Shown here: positions 17,270 through 26,240 of the stretch, piece by piece
Position numbering within the stretch: the first letter of the stretch is position 1
How the letters are laid out: every line of letters begins with the position of its first letter
The notes under the pieces: generated by a model
The model's input: the letters and a program-made list of their open reading frames with translations, nothing else
The model's database searches: none
Told to the model about the DNA's origin: nothing
Made by a program: the position numbers and the translations under genes
Source of the DNA: Actinospineispora eucalypti
GTDB taxonomy: Bacteria; Actinomycetota; Actinomycetes; Mycobacteriales; Pseudonocardiaceae
DNA: 64,000 bases
Direction of reading: 5' to 3'
NCBI GenBank assembly: GCA_014208095.1
Contig: JACHMT010000005.1
Location: 372,001-436,000 of the forward strand

Positions 17270-17947
17270 ATGAACCGGAGCGTGAGCACGGTGCCGGCGG
17301 TGAACGAGCGGCCCGAGCGGCCGGTCGATCAGGCGGCGGTGCCCGAGCAGCGGGTGGCCCCGGCCGCCCGGCGCGGTCGGGAAGCGGTGCGGCCGGTGCC
17401 GGTCCGCCGGGAGAGCGTCCGGCCCCTGCCGTCCGGCCCGGGTCGGCGGGTCCGGCCGGTGGCGCCGTCGGCGGTGTCGTCCGCACCGTCGGTGCCGGCG
17501 GCGTCGCCCGAGGGCGACCGGCTCGCGGCCGCCGTGCGCCGGCACCCGGCCGGGCGGCGCGCGGCCGCGATGCGCCGCCACCCGGCGGGACGGCGGGTGA
17601 GCCCCGCGCGGCCCTCGGCCGTGGCCGCCCGGCGGCCGGCCCGGGCGCGGGTGGAGGCGCCACGGGCCGTGCCGGGGCCGTCCTGGGTGGTGTTGCTGCT
17701 GTCCGGGCTGATGGCCGCCGGGCTGGTGGTGGGGCTCGGCCTGCTGGCCGACGCGGTGAGTGCCGCCCGGGTCCCGGACCGGGTCGGTTCGGTCCAGGTG
17801 CAGGCCGGCGAATCGCTGTCACAGGTTGCTCGCCGTGCCGCGCCGTCCGCCGATACGGGTGCGGTGGTCCGGCGGATCGTCGAATTGAACGACCTCGGCT
17901 CACCGTCCGTACAGGCCGGGCGGGTGTTGCTCAGTCCCATCGGGTGA
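17270..17947 (+). CDS. LysM-domain membrane protein, likely SOS-regulated (ChiZ/Rv2719c position)
   Basis: Protein of 225 aa. Residues 1-135 are Pro/Arg/Ala-rich and probably disordered cytoplasmic sequence, with two near-identical copies of RRHPAGRR-type sequence (about 83-105). One membrane helix lies at about 142-163. The outside portion is a LysM-like domain (VQVQAGESLSQVARRAAPS... ending SVQAGRVLLSPIG). ATG 17270 has GGAGG upstream; GTG 17267 is too close to it. The mycobacterial gene at this position encodes an SOS-induced cell-division regulator, and the tandem LexA boxes support a similar role here by inference. Confidence 0.82.
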   Translation: MNRSVSTVPAVNERPERPVDQAAVPEQRVAPAARRGREAVRPVPVRRESVRPLPSGPGRRVRPVAPSAVSSAPSVPAASPEGDRLAAAVRRHPAGRRAAAMRRHPAGRRVSPARPSAVAARRPARARVEAPRAVPGPSWVVLLLSGLMAAGLVVGLGLLADAVSAARVPDRVGSVQVQAGESLSQVARRAAPSADTGAVVRRIVELNDLGSPSVQAGRVLLSPIG

Positions 17948-17960
17948 GTTCGCGACGATC

Positions 17961-18008
17961 CACGCCATATGGGGTCTGTCGGCTTTGCTAGCCCCTACAT
18001 CTTGTGGT
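17961..18008 (+). promoter_or_regulatory. Candidate pair of NrdR boxes upstream of nrdR-nrdJ
   Basis: Two related sites, CACGCCATATGGGGT (17961-17975) and CCCTACATCTTGTGGT (17993-18008), are spaced about three helical turns apart just ahead of nrdR. They resemble the tandem NrdR boxes (C-x-AcATcTtGtGg type) described before nrdRJ in other actinobacteria. The first copy is the weaker one. Confidence 0.5.
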
Positions 18009-18067
18009 TACATGGATGTGGTTCGGCCACCAGCCGAACGCGGACGTGTGGGGGAGGATGTCCACCG

Positions 18068-18556
18068 GTGCGTTGCCCGTTCTGTCACCACGCCGACTCC
18101 CGGGTCATTGACTCGCGGGACGTCGAGGACGGCAAGGCTACTCGACGCCGTCGCTCGTGCCCGGAGTGCGGGCGCCGGTTCACCACGGTCGAGGAAGCGG
18201 TGCTGGCCGTGGTGAAGCGCAGTGGGGTCACCGAGCCGTTCATCCGGGACAAGGTCGTCAACGGGGTCCGCCGGGCCTGCCAGGGCAGGCCGGTCGGCGA
18301 GGACGCGTTGCAGCACCTGGCCCACCGGGTCGAGGAAAGCATCAGGGCGGGGGGAGCGGCCGAGGTGCCGAGCCACGAGGTCGGGCTGGCGATTCTGGGC
18401 CCGCTGCGTGAGCTCGACGAGGTCGCGTATCTCCGCTTCGCCAGTGTGTACCGGTCGTTCTCCAGCATCGACGACTTCGAGAAGGAGATCGCCGACCTGC
18501 GCGACGCCGGTGCGGGCCAGCCACCCGGGGCATCCAAGCCGTCCGACACCGAATAG
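18068..18556 (+). CDS. nrdR: Transcriptional repressor NrdR
   Basis: ATP/dATP-sensing repressor of ribonucleotide reductase genes (162 aa). The N-terminal zinc ribbon has Cys3, Cys6, Cys31 and Cys34 (RCPFCHH and SCPECGRRF), followed by an ATP-cone domain (about 46-136) with VVKRSGVTEPFIRDKVVNGVRRAC. GTG 18068 gives the standard NrdR N-terminus; the frame extends upstream to 17969 but that part overlaps the presumed operators. It sits 36 bases before nrdJ, the usual arrangement for class II reductases in actinobacteria. Confidence 0.96.
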   Translation: MRCPFCHHADSRVIDSRDVEDGKATRRRRSCPECGRRFTTVEEAVLAVVKRSGVTEPFIRDKVVNGVRRACQGRPVGEDALQHLAHRVEESIRAGGAAEVPSHEVGLAILGPLRELDEVAYLRFASVYRSFSSIDDFEKEIADLRDAGAGQPPGASKPSDTE

Positions 18557-18592
18557 CCGTACCGCGAGATCCGCCAGAGAGGGACTACACGC

Positions 18593-21445
18593 ATGACCGA
18601 GGCTGTGGGCCGCCAGGGCCAGCAGAGCCAGCGGGGGGACAAGGCGACCGCTGAGGGGAAGGCCCGCAAACGGGGCGGCGCGCTGCGCATCGAGCGCGTG
18701 CACACCACCGCCGGCGTGCATCCGTACGACGAGGTCCGGTGGGAACGCCGGGACGTGGTGATGACCAACTGGCGGGACGGCTCGATCAACTTCGAGCAGC
18801 GCGGGGTGGAGTTCCCCGAGTCCTGGTCGGTCAACGCGACGAACATCGTGACCAGCAAGTACTTCCGAGGGGCCGTCGGCTCCCCGCAGCGGGAGAGCAG
18901 CCTCCGCCAGCTGATCGACCGGGTGGTCTCCACCTACGTCGCGGCCGGCGTCGAGCACGGCTACTTCGGCTCCGACGAGGACGCCCAGGTCTTCGAGCAC
19001 GAGCTGACCTGGATGCTGCTGCACCAGGTGTTCAGCTTCAACTCCCCGGTCTGGTTCAACGTCGGCACCGCCAGCCCGCAGCAGGTCAGCGCCTGTTTCA
19101 TCCTCTCCGTGGACGACACCATGGAGTCGATCCTGAACTGGTACCGCGAGGAGGGCCTGATCTTCAAGGGCGGCTCCGGCGCCGGGCTGAACCTGTCCCG
19201 CATCCGCTCCTCCAAGGAGCTGCTGTCCTCGGGGGGCACGGCCTCCGGGCCGGTCTCCTTCATGCGCGGTGCGGACGCGAGCGCGGGCACCATCAAGTCC
19301 GGCGGGGCCACCCGGCGCGCGGCCAAGATGGTCGTGCTGGACGTCGACCACCCGGACATCGGCGAGTTCGTGCAGACCAAGCTGCGCGAGGAGGAGAAGA
19401 TCCGGGTCCTCCGGGACGGCGGCTTCGACATGGACCTGGGCGGCGCGGACATCGCGTCGGTGCAGTACCAGAACGCGAACAACTCCGTGCGGGTCTCCGA
19501 CGAGTTCATGCGCGCGGTGGAGGACGACGCCCAGTTCGGGCTGCGCGCCCGCCTCACCGGTGAGGTGATCGAGAAGGTCAGCGCGCGCGGGCTGTTCCGG
19601 GACATCGCCGAGGCGGCCTGGGCCTGCGCGGACCCCGGCGTGCAGTACGACGACACCATCAACGACTGGCACACCTGCCCGGAGTCCGGCCGGATCACCG
19701 CGTCCAACCCGTGCAGCGAGTACCTGCACCTGGACAACTCCAGCTGCAACCTGGCGTCGCTGAACCTGCTCAAGTTCCTCGGCGAGGACGGCGAGTTCGA
19801 CGCCGTCCGGTTCACCAAGTCGGTCGAGCTGGTGATCACCGCGATGGACATCTCGATCTGCTTCGCGGACTTCCCGACCGAGCCGATCGGCGAGACCACC
19901 CGCGCGTTCCGCCAGCTGGGCATCGGCTACGCCAACCTGGGTGCGTTGCTGATGGCCACCGGCCGGGCGTACGACTCGGAGGGCGGCCGGGCACTGGCCG
20001 CCGCGATCAGCTCCCTGATGACCGGTGTCGCCTACCGGCGGTCGGCCGAGCTGGCCGGCGTGGTCGGCAGCTACGACGGCTACGCGCGCAACGCCGAGGC
20101 GCACCAGCGGGTGATGCGCAAGCACGCCGCCGCCAACGACGCGATCCGCACCCTGCACCCGATGGACACCGGCGTGCACCGCCTGGCCACCAAGGCCTGG
20201 CAGCAGTGCCTCAAGACCGGGGAGAAGAACGGCTGGCGCAACGCGCAGGCCAGCGTGCTGGCGCCCACCGGGACCATCGGCCTGATGATGGACTGCGACA
20301 CCACCGGTATCGAGCCGGATCTGGCGCTGGTCAAGTTCAAGAAGCTGGTCGGCGGCGGGTCCATGCAGATCGTCAACCAGACCGTGCCGAGGGCGCTCGG
20401 CGCGCTGGGCTACCCGACCGAGCAGGTCGAGGCGATCGTGGAGTACGTGGCCGAGCAGGGCCACGTGGTGGACGCGCCGAGCCTGAAGCCGGAGCACTAC
20501 GAGGTGTTCGACTGCGCGATGGGCGAGCGGTCCATCCCGGCGATGGGCCACGTGCGGATGATGGCCGCCGTGCAGCCGTTCATCAGCGGTGCGATCTCCA
20601 AGACGGTGAACATGCCGGAGTCGGCCACCGTGGAGGACGTCGAGGAGATCTACCAGCAGGGCTGGAAGCTGGGCCTGAAGGCGCTGGCCATCTACCGGGA
20701 CAACTGCAAGGTGGGCCAGCCGCTCTCCAACGCCAAACCCAAGGCGGCGGAGGCCGAGGAGCCGAAGACGGTCGTGGTGGAGAGCCGCCCGGTGCGGCGG
20801 CGGCTGCCCAAGAAGCGGCCCAGCCAGACCGTGTCGTTCACCGTGGGCGGCGCCGAGGGCTACCTGCACGCCGGCTCCTACCCGGACGACGGCCTCGGCG
20901 AGATCTTCATCAAGCTGGGCAAGCAGGGCTCCACGCTGGCCGGCGTGATGGACGCCTTCTCCATGTCCATCTCGGTCGGCCTGCAGTACGGCATCCCGCT
21001 GGAGTTCTACGTCTCGAAGTTCTGCAACCAGCGCTTCGAGCCGGCCGGCATGACCGACGACCCGGACATCCGGATCGCCACCAGCGTGCTGGACTACCTG
21101 TTCCGCCGCCTGGCGCTGGACTACCTGCCCTACGAGAAGCGCGCCCAGCTGGGCATCTTCTCCGCCGACGAGCGCACCGAGCAGGTCGCCGACAGCTACG
21201 GCTCCGAGGTCGACCTGGACGCCCTGCGCAGCACGGTGGAAGCCACCCCGGCGGCCCAGGAGCAGGCCCAGTCGGAGGAGAGCACCTCGGCGCCGCTGGC
21301 CGCCGGCAGCTCGACCGAGCTGATCGAGCTGCGCCAGGGCAAGGTGGCCGACGCGCCGCTCTGCCTGACCTGCGGCACCAAGATGCGGCCGGCCGGTTCC
21401 TGCTACGTCTGCGAGGGCTGCGGCTCCACCTCCGGCTGCAGCTGA
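18593..21445 (+). CDS. nrdJ: Adenosylcobalamin-dependent (class II) ribonucleotide reductase NrdJ
   Basis: Makes deoxynucleotides from ribonucleotides using adenosylcobalamin, so it needs no oxygen. 950 aa. Motifs: NSPVWFNVG, ACFILSVDDTMESIL, GGSGAGLNLSRIRSS, the active-site region NPCSEYLHLDNSSCNLASLN, the phosphate-binding APTGTIGLMMDCDTTGIEPD, and a Cys-rich tail CLTCGTKMRPAGSCYVCEGC that delivers reducing power. The gene is uninterrupted (no intein). ATG 18593 is spaced for co-transcription with nrdR. No cobalamin riboswitch was seen upstream. Confidence 0.97.
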   Translation: MTEAVGRQGQQSQRGDKATAEGKARKRGGALRIERVHTTAGVHPYDEVRWERRDVVMTNWRDGSINFEQRGVEFPESWSVNATNIVTSKYFRGAVGSPQRESSLRQLIDRVVSTYVAAGVEHGYFGSDEDAQVFEHELTWMLLHQVFSFNSPVWFNVGTASPQQVSACFILSVDDTMESILNWYREEGLIFKGGSGAGLNLSRIRSSKELLSSGGTASGPVSFMRGADASAGTIKSGGATRRAAKMVVLDVDHPDIGEFVQTKLREEEKIRVLRDGGFDMDLGGADIASVQYQNANNSVRVSDEFMRAVEDDAQFGLRARLTGEVIEKVSARGLFRDIAEAAWACADPGVQYDDTINDWHTCPESGRITASNPCSEYLHLDNSSCNLASLNLLKFLGEDGEFDAVRFTKSVELVITAMDISICFADFPTEPIGETTRAFRQLGIGYANLGALLMATGRAYDSEGGRALAAAISSLMTGVAYRRSAELAGVVGSYDGYARNAEAHQRVMRKHAAANDAIRTLHPMDTGVHRLATKAWQQCLKTGEKNGWRNAQASVLAPTGTIGLMMDCDTTGIEPDLALVKFKKLVGGGSMQIVNQTVPRALGALGYPTEQVEAIVEYVAEQGHVVDAPSLKPEHYEVFDCAMGERSIPAMGHVRMMAAVQPFISGAISKTVNMPESATVEDVEEIYQQGWKLGLKALAIYRDNCKVGQPLSNAKPKAAEAEEPKTVVVESRPVRRRLPKKRPSQTVSFTVGGAEGYLHAGSYPDDGLGEIFIKLGKQGSTLAGVMDAFSMSISVGLQYGIPLEFYVSKFCNQRFEPAGMTDDPDIRIATSVLDYLFRRLALDYLPYEKRAQLGIFSADERTEQVADSYGSEVDLDALRSTVEATPAAQEQAQSEESTSAPLAAGSSTELIELRQGKVADAPLCLTCGTKMRPAGSCYVCEGCGSTSGCS

Positions 21446-21467
21446 CCCGTCACAGCCGTCCGCTCCC

Positions 21468-21509
21468 CACCGGCGGCCACCCTCCCGTACGGGACAGTGG
21501 CCGCCGGTG
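21468..21509 (+). terminator. Strong hairpin downstream of nrdJ
   Basis: Perfect 13-bp arms at 21468-21480 and 21497-21509. The 16-base loop contains a further palindrome CCCGTACGGG (21484-21493). There is no T-tract, which is common for actinobacterial terminators. It begins 22 bases after the nrdJ stop. Confidence 0.7.
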
Positions 21510-21580
21510 TGGCGAGGTCAGGGCCGGAATACGGGTCTTCCCCGATGCCGCCGCCGGTGCCCTGCCGGTTCACTGGTGGC

Positions 21581-21736
21581 ATGTGGAAGTTGATCGGGCT
21601 GGTGGCCCTGGTGGTGCTGAGTTGTGTGCTCCTCGGGCACGTCGCCAAGGCCGTGATCGGGCTGGCCCTGATCGCCCTACTGGTGATCATTGCGAAGGCC
21701 GTCTACCAGACCGTCACCTCGGCCCGCGCCGGATGA
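21581..21736 (+). CDS. Small membrane protein (51 aa)
   Basis: Short frame starting MWKLIGLVALVVLSCVLLG, consisting almost entirely of two hydrophobic segments (residues 4-19 and 23-42) and a short polar end. The only ribosome site is weak (GGTGGC), and the frame can be extended upstream to 21497, where the sequence looks non-coding. It lies between nrdJ and a convergent hydrolase. Strong hydrophobicity argues that it is real; no family recognised. Confidence 0.5.
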   Translation: MWKLIGLVALVVLSCVLLGHVAKAVIGLALIALLVIIAKAVYQTVTSARAG

Positions 21737-21742
21737 GCTGAC

Positions 21743-22738
21743 TCAGGTGGCGCTGCGCTCGGCGGCGGCGTCCGGGTCGGCCGGAGTGGTCCCGGAGCGG
21801 AGCAGTTGGCGCCACTGTTCGAGGTTCCAGGTGGCCGGCCGGGTTTCCTCGAGGAACCGCTCCAGCGTGGCGACGAACCGCGCCGGGTCGGTGTGAAACG
21901 GGAAGTGCCCGGCCCCTTCGAAGATCTCCAGCCGGCTGCCCGGCATGGCCTTGTGCGCCCTCCGGCCGTGCTCCACCGGCACCACCGCGTCCCGCGAGCC
22001 CCAGACCAGCAGCGTCGGCATGCCCTGGGTGAGGTAGCAGCGGTCCAGCATGGTGATCACCTGGCCGCGCCAGTCCACCACCGAACGCAGGCTGCGGATG
22101 AAGGCGGCCCGCGCGGTCGCGTCGGGCAGCGCGTCCACCACCCGCAGCAGGTCGGGCGCGTCCTGGCCGAGCGGGGTGTCGAGCGCCCGCAGCAGGGACA
22201 CGGCGATCCGGGTCTGCCAGCGGGCGGTGGGCAACCGGGGCAGCCGCAGTGCCCACTCCGCGCCCGGCAGGGTGAGCGCCCGCAGCAGCAGGCTGACCTC
22301 CGGGCCGCCGCCCCCGCTGCCCACCAGCACCAGGCGCTCGGTGCGTTCCGGGAACTGGTAGGCGAACTGCATGGCCACGCCGCCGCCGAGCGAGTGGCCG
22401 ACCAGGGTGGCCCGGCGCACGCCCAGCACCCCGAGCAGGTCCCGCACCCCGTTCGCGTAGGCGGCCACCGAGTAGTCGGCCCTCGGCTTGTCCGAGAGCC
22501 CGTGCCCCAGCAGGTCCGGGGCGATCACCAGATAGCGCCGGGCCAGCGCGTCCAGCACCGGTTCCCAGGTGACGGAGTTGTCCCCGATGCCGTGGATGAG
22601 TACCAGCGGGGAACCCGAGCCGGCGACCCGGAACGCCCGGCGGTATCCGTGCACCGTCCGGAACCGGAGCTCCGGGGCGCGCACCGGCACCGGGCCCAGC
22701 CGCCCGCCGGCTCCGTGGTAACCCCGGGGCGCCGCCAT
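21743..22738 (-). CDS. Alpha/beta-hydrolase (Rv2715-like)
   Basis: Serine hydrolase of 331 aa. The nucleophile elbow GHSLGG places Ser116; the oxyanion HG is in LVLIHGIGDNS; the acid is probably Asp in WGSRDAVVP and the base His in GAGHFPF. A cap of about 100 residues lies between. The substrate is unknown; C-C bond (meta-cleavage) hydrolases and epoxide hydrolases are related. It is close to the PAC2-family gene, as in mycobacteria (Rv2715 beside Rv2714), and probably transcribed with it (71-base gap). Confidence 0.85.
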   Translation of the reverse strand: MAAPRGYHGAGGRLGPVPVRAPELRFRTVHGYRRAFRVAGSGSPLVLIHGIGDNSVTWEPVLDALARRYLVIAPDLLGHGLSDKPRADYSVAAYANGVRDLLGVLGVRRATLVGHSLGGGVAMQFAYQFPERTERLVLVGSGGGGPEVSLLLRALTLPGAEWALRLPRLPTARWQTRIAVSLLRALDTPLGQDAPDLLRVVDALPDATARAAFIRSLRSVVDWRGQVITMLDRCYLTQGMPTLLVWGSRDAVVPVEHGRRAHKAMPGSRLEIFEGAGHFPFHTDPARFVATLERFLEETRPATWNLEQWRQLLRSGTTPADPDAAAERSAT

Positions 22739-22809
22739 CCGCCGAGGTTAGAGCGCCCGCGCGGCGAACAGTTTCCGCTCGCGTTGCCGGTGGGTTACCT
22801 AGCGTCCGG

Positions 22810-23763
22810 TCACTCGGTCGGGCCGCCCTGGTGCTCGGCGAGGAACCGCTCGACCTCGGCGCCCAGCTCGTCGGCGGTGGGCAGGGGCTGGTCCTCGGCG
22901 AGCAGCGAGGGACGCTGCTCGCCGATGCCGCCGCCGGCCGAGTCGTAGCGCTGCTCCAGCGCCTCCACAACCCGGGTGGCCTGCTCCGAGCTGGCCACCT
23001 TGCGCTGGATGTCGGCGCCGACCGCCTCGGCGGCCTCGGTCAGGGCGTCGGTGGGCAGCAGCAGCCCGGTGCTCACGCTGACGTGGTCCAGCAGCGTGCG
23101 CGCGGCGTGCGGGTACTCGGTCTCCGCCAGGTAGTGCGGCACGTGCACGGCCAGGCCCATCGCGTCCTGCCCGGTCTGCCCGAGGCGCAGCTCCAGCAGC
23201 GCGCCGGCGCTGCCCGGCAGCTCGGCGGTGGACTCCCACTGCTCGTGGTGGTCGATCAGCTCGGGACGGGTGGCGTGCGCGGTGACCCCGGCCGGCCGGG
23301 TGTGCGGCACGGCCATCGGGATGGCGTTCATGCCGACCGTCACGTCGACGCCGAAGTACTCGACCAGCTCGCCGACGGCGGCGGCGAACCGCTCCCACTG
23401 GAAGTCCGGTTCGGGGCCGGTGAGCAGCAGGAAGGGGGTGCCGGCCAGGTCACGCAGCGCATACAGGGCGAGGATCGGCTCCTCGTAGTCCGCCCAGCGG
23501 TTTCCCTCGAAGGTCATGGTGGGCCGGCGGGACCGGTAGTCGATCAGCTGGTCCGCGTCGAACGTGGCCACGATGGTCGACGGCAGAGCGGAGAGCAGGT
23601 GGTCGACGGCCAGCCGGCTGGCGTGCCCGGCGTCGATGTAGCCGCCCATGTGGTGAAGCAGCACGAACGGCTCGTCACCGCTGGCCATCGGGGCGTCCGA
23701 CGGTCGGGTGAGCGCGGCCTGCGCGTCCTCCTCGACCTGGTACAGCTCGGTGGGATCCAGCAT
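22810..23763 (-). CDS. PAC2-family protein (Rv2714-like)
   Basis: Protein of 317 aa from ATG 23763, chosen because GAGGAGG lies nine bases upstream. It has the PAC2 (proteasome assembly chaperone-like, ATP-grasp-associated) pattern: PFVLLHHMGGYIDAGHASRLAVDHLL, FDADQLIDYRSRRPTM, PFLLLTGPEPDFQWERFA and YFGVDVTVGMNAIPMAVPHTRP. Well conserved in actinobacteria beside the hydrolase gene. The molecular function is not established. Its promoter should lie in the 110-base gap toward the divergent MFS gene. Confidence 0.85.
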   Translation of the reverse strand: MLDPTELYQVEEDAQAALTRPSDAPMASGDEPFVLLHHMGGYIDAGHASRLAVDHLLSALPSTIVATFDADQLIDYRSRRPTMTFEGNRWADYEEPILALYALRDLAGTPFLLLTGPEPDFQWERFAAAVGELVEYFGVDVTVGMNAIPMAVPHTRPAGVTAHATRPELIDHHEQWESTAELPGSAGALLELRLGQTGQDAMGLAVHVPHYLAETEYPHAARTLLDHVSVSTGLLLPTDALTEAAEAVGADIQRKVASSEQATRVVEALEQRYDSAGGGIGEQRPSLLAEDQPLPTADELGAEVERFLAEHQGGPTE

Positions 23764-23873
23764 CGCGGGACCTCCTCGGGGAATTGCGTCGTTGCCAGTC
23801 TCAACGCACCGCGGCGTTAGATCCATCCCATTCCCGTGCTTGGCGTCCGTTGGCTCCATCACTATGGGAAGAC

Positions 23874-25193
23874 GTGGATACGCGGCGTTCGGTGTGGTTG
23901 GTCTGGTCGGTCGGGGTCTTCGCCTATCTGGTGGCGGTACTGCAGCGTTCTTCGTTCGGGGTGGCCGGCCTGGACGCCACCGCCCGGTTCCACGCGGCGC
24001 CGGTGACGCTCTCCGGGTTCGTGGTGCTGCAGCTTCTGGTGTACGCCAGCCTGCAGATCCCGGTCGGGCTGCTGCTGGACCGGTACGGCGCGCGCCGGCT
24101 GATCGTGGCCGGCGGGCTGATCATGGCCACCGGGCAGCTGCTGCTCGCCGTGGTCACCGACCTGCCGGTGGCCCTGCTCGCCCGGGGGCTGGTCGGCGCG
24201 GGTGACGCGCTGACCTTCATCAGCGTGCTGCGCGTGGTCGGCGCCTGGTTCAGCCCGCGCCGCGCGCCGTTGATGACCCAGCTGACCGCGCTGATCGGCC
24301 AGCTCGGCCAGGTGCTGAGCGCGATCCCGCTGGTCGCCCTGCTGCACGGGGCCGGCTGGACCGCCGCTTTCGGCTCGGCCGCCGGGCTGGGCACGCTGGC
24401 GCTGGTGCTGGCCTGGGTGGTGGTGCGGGACCGGCCGCGCGGAGTGGTGGACACGGCGGCCGCGCCCACCCTGGGCGAGGTGGTGCGAGGGCTGCGGGAG
24501 GCCTGGCTGACCCCGGGCACCCGGCTGGGCTTCTGGTCGCACATGGGCACCCAGTTCTCCGGGACGGTGTTCGCGCTGCTCTGGGGCATGCCGTTCCTGG
24601 TGGCCGGGCAGGGCCTGCGGCCGGTGGAGGCCAGCGTGCTGCTCACCGTGTTCGTGGTGGCCGGCATCGTGGTCGGCCCGGTGATCGGCGAGCTGACCGC
24701 CCGGCACCCGCTGCGCCGTTCCTGGATGGTGCTGGCGATCATCGCGGCGACCGCCGCCGCGTGGACGGCGGTGTTGCTCGCGCCGCAGCCGGCCCCGCGC
24801 TGGTTGCTGGTGGTGTTGGTGCTGGTGCTCGCCGCGGGTGGTCCCGGTTCCATCGTCGGCTTCGACTTCGCCCGCACCTTCAACCCGGGCGGCCGGCAGG
24901 GTACGGCGGTGGGCATCGTGAACGTGGGCGGGTTCAGCGCCTCGTTGGTGGTGGTGCTGGCCGTCGGCCTGGTGCTCGGCGCGGTCGGCGGCCCGGACGG
25001 GTACACCCCGGAGGCCTTCCGCGCGGCGTGGTGCGTGCAGTACGCGGTCTGGGCGATCGCCCTGGTCGGCGTGCTGCGCTCGCGCCGGCTGACCCGGCGC
25101 CGGATGGCCAGGGAGGGCGTGGTGGTGCCGTCGCTGCGCGAGGTGATCACCCGCCGCCGGGCGCTCGCGCGTTCATCCGGGACGGCGGGCTGA
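23874..25193 (+). CDS. Major facilitator superfamily transporter
   Basis: Twelve-helix transporter (439 aa from GTG 23874, with GGGAAG just upstream). The MFS loop motif is LLLDRYGARRLIVAGG between helices 2 and 3. A second half starts after the central loop near residue 205 (GEVVRGLREAWLTPGTRLGF). It resembles the nitrate/nitrite-porter-like branch of MFS drug/anion carriers, but no substrate can be read from the sequence. The longer frame back to 23784 overlaps the divergent promoter and is disfavoured. Confidence 0.88.
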   Translation: MDTRRSVWLVWSVGVFAYLVAVLQRSSFGVAGLDATARFHAAPVTLSGFVVLQLLVYASLQIPVGLLLDRYGARRLIVAGGLIMATGQLLLAVVTDLPVALLARGLVGAGDALTFISVLRVVGAWFSPRRAPLMTQLTALIGQLGQVLSAIPLVALLHGAGWTAAFGSAAGLGTLALVLAWVVVRDRPRGVVDTAAAPTLGEVVRGLREAWLTPGTRLGFWSHMGTQFSGTVFALLWGMPFLVAGQGLRPVEASVLLTVFVVAGIVVGPVIGELTARHPLRRSWMVLAIIAATAAAWTAVLLAPQPAPRWLLVVLVLVLAAGGPGSIVGFDFARTFNPGGRQGTAVGIVNVGGFSASLVVVLAVGLVLGAVGGPDGYTPEAFRAAWCVQYAVWAIALVGVLRSRRLTRRRMAREGVVVPSLREVITRRRALARSSGTAG

Positions 25194-25199
25194 TCACCC

Positions 25200-25219
25200 G
25201 ATAGTGACAATGACTATCA
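25200..25219 (+). promoter_or_regulatory. Possible metal-regulator operator (Zur-like) before the P-loop ATPase
   Basis: GATAGT (25200-25205) and ACTATC (25213-25218) form a perfect 6-bp inverted repeat. The overlapping 15-mer TGACAATGACTATCA (25205-25219) matches the actinobacterial Zur core TGAAAATGATTTTCA at 12 of 15 positions. It ends 46 bases before the GTG at 25266. Confidence 0.4.
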
Positions 25220-25265
25220 TCTCCGTCAGAATCCAAAGAGCTGACCGGAGAAGGGTAGAAACGGC

Positions 25266-26231
25266 GTGCGCATCGCATTCGTGGGCAAGGGAGGCAGCGG
25301 CAAGACCACCCTCGCCGCCCTGTTCACCCGCTATCTGGCCGAATCGGGTCGTCCGGTGCTGGCCATCGATGCGGACATCAACCAGCATCTGGGTCAGGCG
25401 CTCGGCCTGGACGAAGGGGCGGACACCGCCCCGCCGCTGGGTGCGGACCTGCTCTGGCTGAAGAACCACCTGCGCGGGGACAACCCCCGGATCCCCTCGG
25501 CCGACGTGATGATCAAGACCACTCCGCCGGGGCGCGGCTCCCGGATGGTGCGGCTGACCGAGGACGACGAGGTGCTGCGCCGCTACGCGGTCCCGCTGCC
25601 CGGCCCGGCCGGTGCGCGGATGATGGTCACCGGGGAGTTCGACACCGAGGACATCGGGGTTTCCTGCTACCACTCCAAGACCGGCGCGGTGGAGCTCTAC
25701 CTGAACCACCTGCTCGACGGCCCCGGCGAGTACGTGGTCGTGGACATGACCGCCGGCGCGGACGCGTTCGCCTCCGGCCTGTTCACCCGCTTCGACCTCA
25801 CCGTCCTGGTCAGCGAGCCGACCCGGCGGGGCGTCGGGGTGTACCGGCAGTACCAGGCCAACGCGGACGGGCACGCCGTCCCGCTGCGGGTGCTGGGCAA
25901 CAAGGTGACCAGCCCGGAGGACGTGGCCTACCTGCGCGAGCAGGTCGGGCCGGCGCTACTGGCCACCCTCGGCCAGTCGGCCTGGGTGCGCGCGGCGGAG
26001 CGCGGCGAGCCCGGCCCGATGGCCACCCTGGAGCCGGAGAACCGCGCCGCGCTGGACACCATCCTGGCCGCGCTGGACGGGGCCGAGCGCGACTGGGCCG
26101 CGTACCACCGGGGCACCGTGGAATTCCACCTGCGCAACGCCGCCGCCTGGGCGAACCGCTCGCTGGGCATCGACCTCACCGACCAGGTCGACCCCGACTT
26201 CACCCCCGGCCCCGCGACAATCACCGCCTGA
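25266..26231 (+). CDS. P-loop ATPase of the CooC/ArsA (MinD-like) type
   Basis: ATPase of 321 aa with a deviant Walker A, GKGGSGKTT (residues 7-15), and the second lysine KGG typical of the SIMIBI class; the switch segment is VLAIDADINQHLG and VVVDMTAGADAFASGLF. CooC proteins load nickel into CO dehydrogenase and related ones serve other metallo-enzymes, but no such enzyme is nearby, so the client is unknown. GTG 25266 follows GGAGAAGGG. A candidate metal-type operator lies upstream. It stands alone, ahead of a repeat-rich non-coding region. Confidence 0.82.
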   Translation: MRIAFVGKGGSGKTTLAALFTRYLAESGRPVLAIDADINQHLGQALGLDEGADTAPPLGADLLWLKNHLRGDNPRIPSADVMIKTTPPGRGSRMVRLTEDDEVLRRYAVPLPGPAGARMMVTGEFDTEDIGVSCYHSKTGAVELYLNHLLDGPGEYVVVDMTAGADAFASGLFTRFDLTVLVSEPTRRGVGVYRQYQANADGHAVPLRVLGNKVTSPEDVAYLREQVGPALLATLGQSAWVRAAERGEPGPMATLEPENRAALDTILAALDGAERDWAAYHRGTVEFHLRNAAAWANRSLGIDLTDQVDPDFTPGPATITA

Positions 26232-26240
26232 CCCGCTGCC

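Noticed and set aside
18008..20869. 953-codon minus-strand frame opposite nrdR/nrdJ
   Set aside because: nrdJ has full catalytic motifs on the other strand; the antisense product is His/Val/Leu-rich without homology signals.
18593..21445. Possible intein in nrdJ
   Set aside because: Catalytic regions are contiguous and the length (950 aa) matches intein-free NrdJ.
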